Below are positions 6,751 through 8,576 of a DNA stretch of 8,576 nucleotides, piece by piece. The notes under the pieces were generated by a model. It ran no database searches, was not told where the DNA came from, and worked only from the letters and a program-made list of their open reading frames with translations. How positions within the stretch are numbered: the first letter of the stretch is position 1; each line of letters starts with the position of its first letter. The stretch is taken from NCBI GenBank assembly GCA_031290675.1, contig JAITNC010000061.1:1-8576 (forward strand), written 5' to 3'. The translations under genes were made by a program, and so were the position numbers. The DNA comes from Campylobacteraceae bacterium (GTDB lineage Bacteria; Campylobacterota; Campylobacteria; Campylobacterales; Campylobacteraceae).

Positions 6751-6757
6751 AGGGGGG
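6751..6757 (+). promoter_or_regulatory. G-rich ribosome binding site of the surface-protein gene
   Basis: AGGGGGG ends eight bases before the ATG at 6766 in otherwise AT-rich DNA. It supports that start over the internal in-frame ATG at 6829, which has no comparable site. Six consecutive Gs are a potential slippage tract that could alter spacing or strength. Confidence 0.6.
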
Positions 6758-6765
6758 ACGTATAT

Positions 6766-8576
6766 ATGGTTATTATAAATAGTAAGTATATAAAACATCA
6801 TAGTTTTTATACAAAGTCTTTCAAAAGTATGTTGAGAGGTGCATTTCAAGGGGTCAAAATAGACTCTCTTTCACCTTTCTGTAAAAAAGCGTTTTTAAAA
6901 CCACTTGTTTTTCTGCTTGGCTTTGTGTTTTTACTCTCAAGTGCAAATGCTGTAAACATCAACAATGCTCCTTTGGCGTTTGACTGCTCAAAGCTTTATA
7001 TCGCTCAAGGTACCGCCACCACCACCACTGCGGTTTTTGAATACGATCCTGACACAAATACCAAAATAACAAAGTACACGAGAGGCGGTGATTATGCGGG
7101 CGGCACCTTTGTTTTGTCTACTATGGCATTGGGACCCGATAGCAGCGGAGTGATGACGGCTTACCACTGGTATTATGGTGCTACCAGTACGATCATGACA
7201 CTCAAAAATGGTATGAGCAGCGCTACTGGTTACGGCTTGCTCGCCGCACCTTCCAACAATCACGCCGGCGGAGAGGTAAATCAGCTTACGGGCGAGATTT
7301 ATATGACCGGAGGTTATGCTGATAATTTTATAGATCAAAAAATGACGATTTATGATCCTTCTACGCAAACTTCATATGCCTATAGTTTTGCAGCAGCACC
7401 TGGTACTACAGCTTTTAGCAATAGCTATGGTATGAGTTCCGATATGGCTATAGACGCTGAGGGAAACGCATATGTTATCGCTTCGAGCGGCAACGCAGCC
7501 GGTAGCCAAAGTTGGCTTGTGCGCCTAGAAAGACCCAAAAATCCAGACGGTTCTTTTAGCGCAACAGGCACAATGAAATACTCAAGAATCAGCCAGCTTA
7601 ATACAGCAGGTTTGACCGGTTATCCTGCCTCTACGGGATTGTGGGGCTTTGCTTTTTACAATGGAAAAGTATATCTTAGCAACAGCGCAGCATCAGCCGA
7701 GCTTTATGAAATAGACCCGTTGAGCGGGGCGGGAACTACCAAACTTACCAACCAAAGCGGCTATATGACCGACCTCGCGGCTTGCCAAGTCGCTCCAGTG
7801 CTGCGAGGCAAGATATATAATGATGCCAACGGAAACGGACAGATAGATAGCGGCGAAGACGTCATCAACGATGCTATAACTTTGGAGATATATAACTCAG
7901 CCAAACAATATCTTGGAAGTACAAACACTAGCAATGGGGAATACTCCTTTTTGCTCAACAGTGCGGAAAAAGCGGATTCTGTCTTTTACGTGCGTGTGAG
8001 AAATCCAAAAATCGCAGGCGTAAATGCCGCTCAGACTTGGGCAAGCGGCGGCTACTTGTCTGATGGAAAAGGCAAAAACAATATAGTAACCAACTATTGC
8101 AGCGACTTTACGTCTGACGATACACTCGGAAGTGCTAACAGTCGTGCTTGTTACGGTGCGAGAGTAAATGGCATAGATATAAACGCCGTGGACAGTGGTT
8201 TGGCAAATTCAAACTTTTACTCAAAAATAGTTGTAAACACAAGCATAAAAGTTTCAAATGCCGACTTTGCTTTTAGCACGATACACGACAAAAGCGACGC
8301 CCCCGCCTCTTACGACGAAACAGCGCACAATGTCGCCGGCAAGCTCGTGTATCTCGGAGCTGATGTGAGTGTGGACGCGAGCTCAAAGATGAACGTGAAC
8401 GCTTCGGGCGATGAGTTTGACGATGGTATGTTTGTGGCTATCAACGCAGAGTATTTCCCGCTGCAAAACACTGTTTTGGTGAGGGGTAAAAATTATAATT
8501 TTAGGGCGGATATAAACGGGAGTTTGAAAAACAACGCTTACCTCAATGCTTGGATAGGGCTGAGTGGTGGAGCAAA
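6766..8576 (+). CDS. large exported surface/adhesin-like protein with propeller-like, SdrD_B and GEVED-like domains, 3' truncated
   Basis: An uninterrupted frame of 603 codons runs from ATG 6766 off the window end. Residues 1-43 are a long basic region, 44-60 a hydrophobic core, and SSANA a signal peptidase I site after residue 62. Residues 73-345 contain repeated propeller-like strands such as FEYDPDTNT, GEIYMTGGY, MAIDAEGNAYVIA and LYEIDPLSGAGTTKL. C74 and C340 bracket this domain, as in DUF6923-like modules. Residues 346-397 resemble an SdrD_B domain, with the calcium-type loop DANGNGQIDSGE (353-364) and NGEYSF. From about 505, DAPASY, YLGADVSVD and ASGDEFDDG resemble a divergent GEVED domain, followed by an AYLNAWIG strand. 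It is predicted to be exported across the inner membrane; the anchoring or secretion route would be encoded downstream. It stands alone after 1 kb of non-coding DNA. The ligand and function are unknown. Confidence 0.85.
   Translation, partial: MVIINSKYIKHHSFYTKSFKSMLRGAFQGVKIDSLSPFCKKAFLKPLVFLLGFVFLLSSANAVNINNAPLAFDCSKLYIAQGTATTTTAVFEYDPDTNTKITKYTRGGDYAGGTFVLSTMALGPDSSGVMTAYHWYYGATSTIMTLKNGMSSATGYGLLAAPSNNHAGGEVNQLTGEIYMTGGYADNFIDQKMTIYDPSTQTSYAYSFAAAPGTTAFSNSYGMSSDMAIDAEGNAYVIASSGNAAGSQSWLVRLERPKNPDGSFSATGTMKYSRISQLNTAGLTGYPASTGLWGFAFYNGKVYLSNSAASAELYEIDPLSGAGTTKLTNQSGYMTDLAACQVAPVLRGKIYNDANGNGQIDSGEDVINDAITLEIYNSAKQYLGSTNTSNGEYSFLLNSAEKADSVFYVRVRNPKIAGVNAAQTWASGGYLSDGKGKNNIVTNYCSDFTSDDTLGSANSRACYGARVNGIDINAVDSGLANSNFYSKIVVNTSIKVSNADFAFSTIHDKSDAPASYDETAHNVAGKLVYLGADVSVDASSKMNVNASGDEFDDGMFVAINAEYFPLQNTVLVRGKNYNFRADINGSLKNNAYLNAWIGLSGGA

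Larger units (their letters stand above)
6301..6765. other. AT-rich non-coding region upstream of the surface-protein gene
   Basis: This stretch contains no supportable gene on either strand. It is much richer in A and T than the flanking coding DNA and holds several palindromes, two direct repeats and more than one possible promoter, listed separately. The length (465 nt) and the density of symmetrical sites suggest a regulatory and leader region for the exported protein that follows. Low complexity makes some of these symmetries expected by chance. Confidence 0.6.

Noticed and set aside
6988..7368. Reverse-strand open frame of about 126 codons
   Set aside because: It lies antisense within the surface-protein gene, whose frame is open for 603 codons with signal peptide and domains; the antisense frame is a shadow.

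Overview
The window reads as a chromosomal segment from a Campylobacterota (Epsilonproteobacteria) genome, probably a free-living Sulfurimonas/Sulfuricurvum-like lineage rather than a named pathogen. The main clue is gene order. hemB, argF, a UPF0763/DUF2603 gene, hemN and a CCG-domain iron-sulfur gene are packed head to tail. From memory, Campylobacter jejuni carries the same five-gene order, and UPF0763 is essentially confined to this phylum. Protein sequences, AT-leaning codon use and A-rich ribosome-binding sites agree.

Region 1 (1-5705) is one tight plus-strand operon: the 3' end of creD (truncated by the window edge), hemB, argF, the UPF0763 gene, hemN and a dicluster ferredoxin/CCG protein. 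Gaps are 2 to 23 nt, and the last two genes overlap by 4 nt. HemB makes porphobilinogen early in heme synthesis. HemN carries out the oxygen-independent coproporphyrinogen III step later in the same pathway. ArgF makes citrulline for arginine. The roles of UPF0763 and the Fe-S protein are not established. The physical coupling of the Fe-S protein to hemN makes it a candidate redox partner, which is inference only.

Region 2 (5706-6765) is about 1.06 kb without a supportable gene. Its first 590 bases are dispersed, palindromic repeat DNA. They comprise an element with approximate inverted ends, a 173-bp element with perfect nested inverted repeats, and a G-tract-rich cluster holding two near-identical 46-nt copies. 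The remaining 465 bases are extremely AT-rich, contain several palindromes and direct repeats, and look like a long regulatory/leader region.

Region 3 (6766-8576) is the first 603 codons of a large exported protein that runs off the right edge. It has an unusually long signal peptide, a propeller-like domain bracketed by two cysteines, an SdrD_B-type calcium-binding domain and the start of a divergent GEVED-like domain. This is the architecture of a surface or secreted adhesin-like protein.

I see no tRNA, rRNA, CRISPR array, transposase or phage gene. No complete novel system is demonstrable here. The best leads are the coupled HemN/Fe-S pair, the conserved unknown UPF0763, and the surface protein with its structured upstream region.
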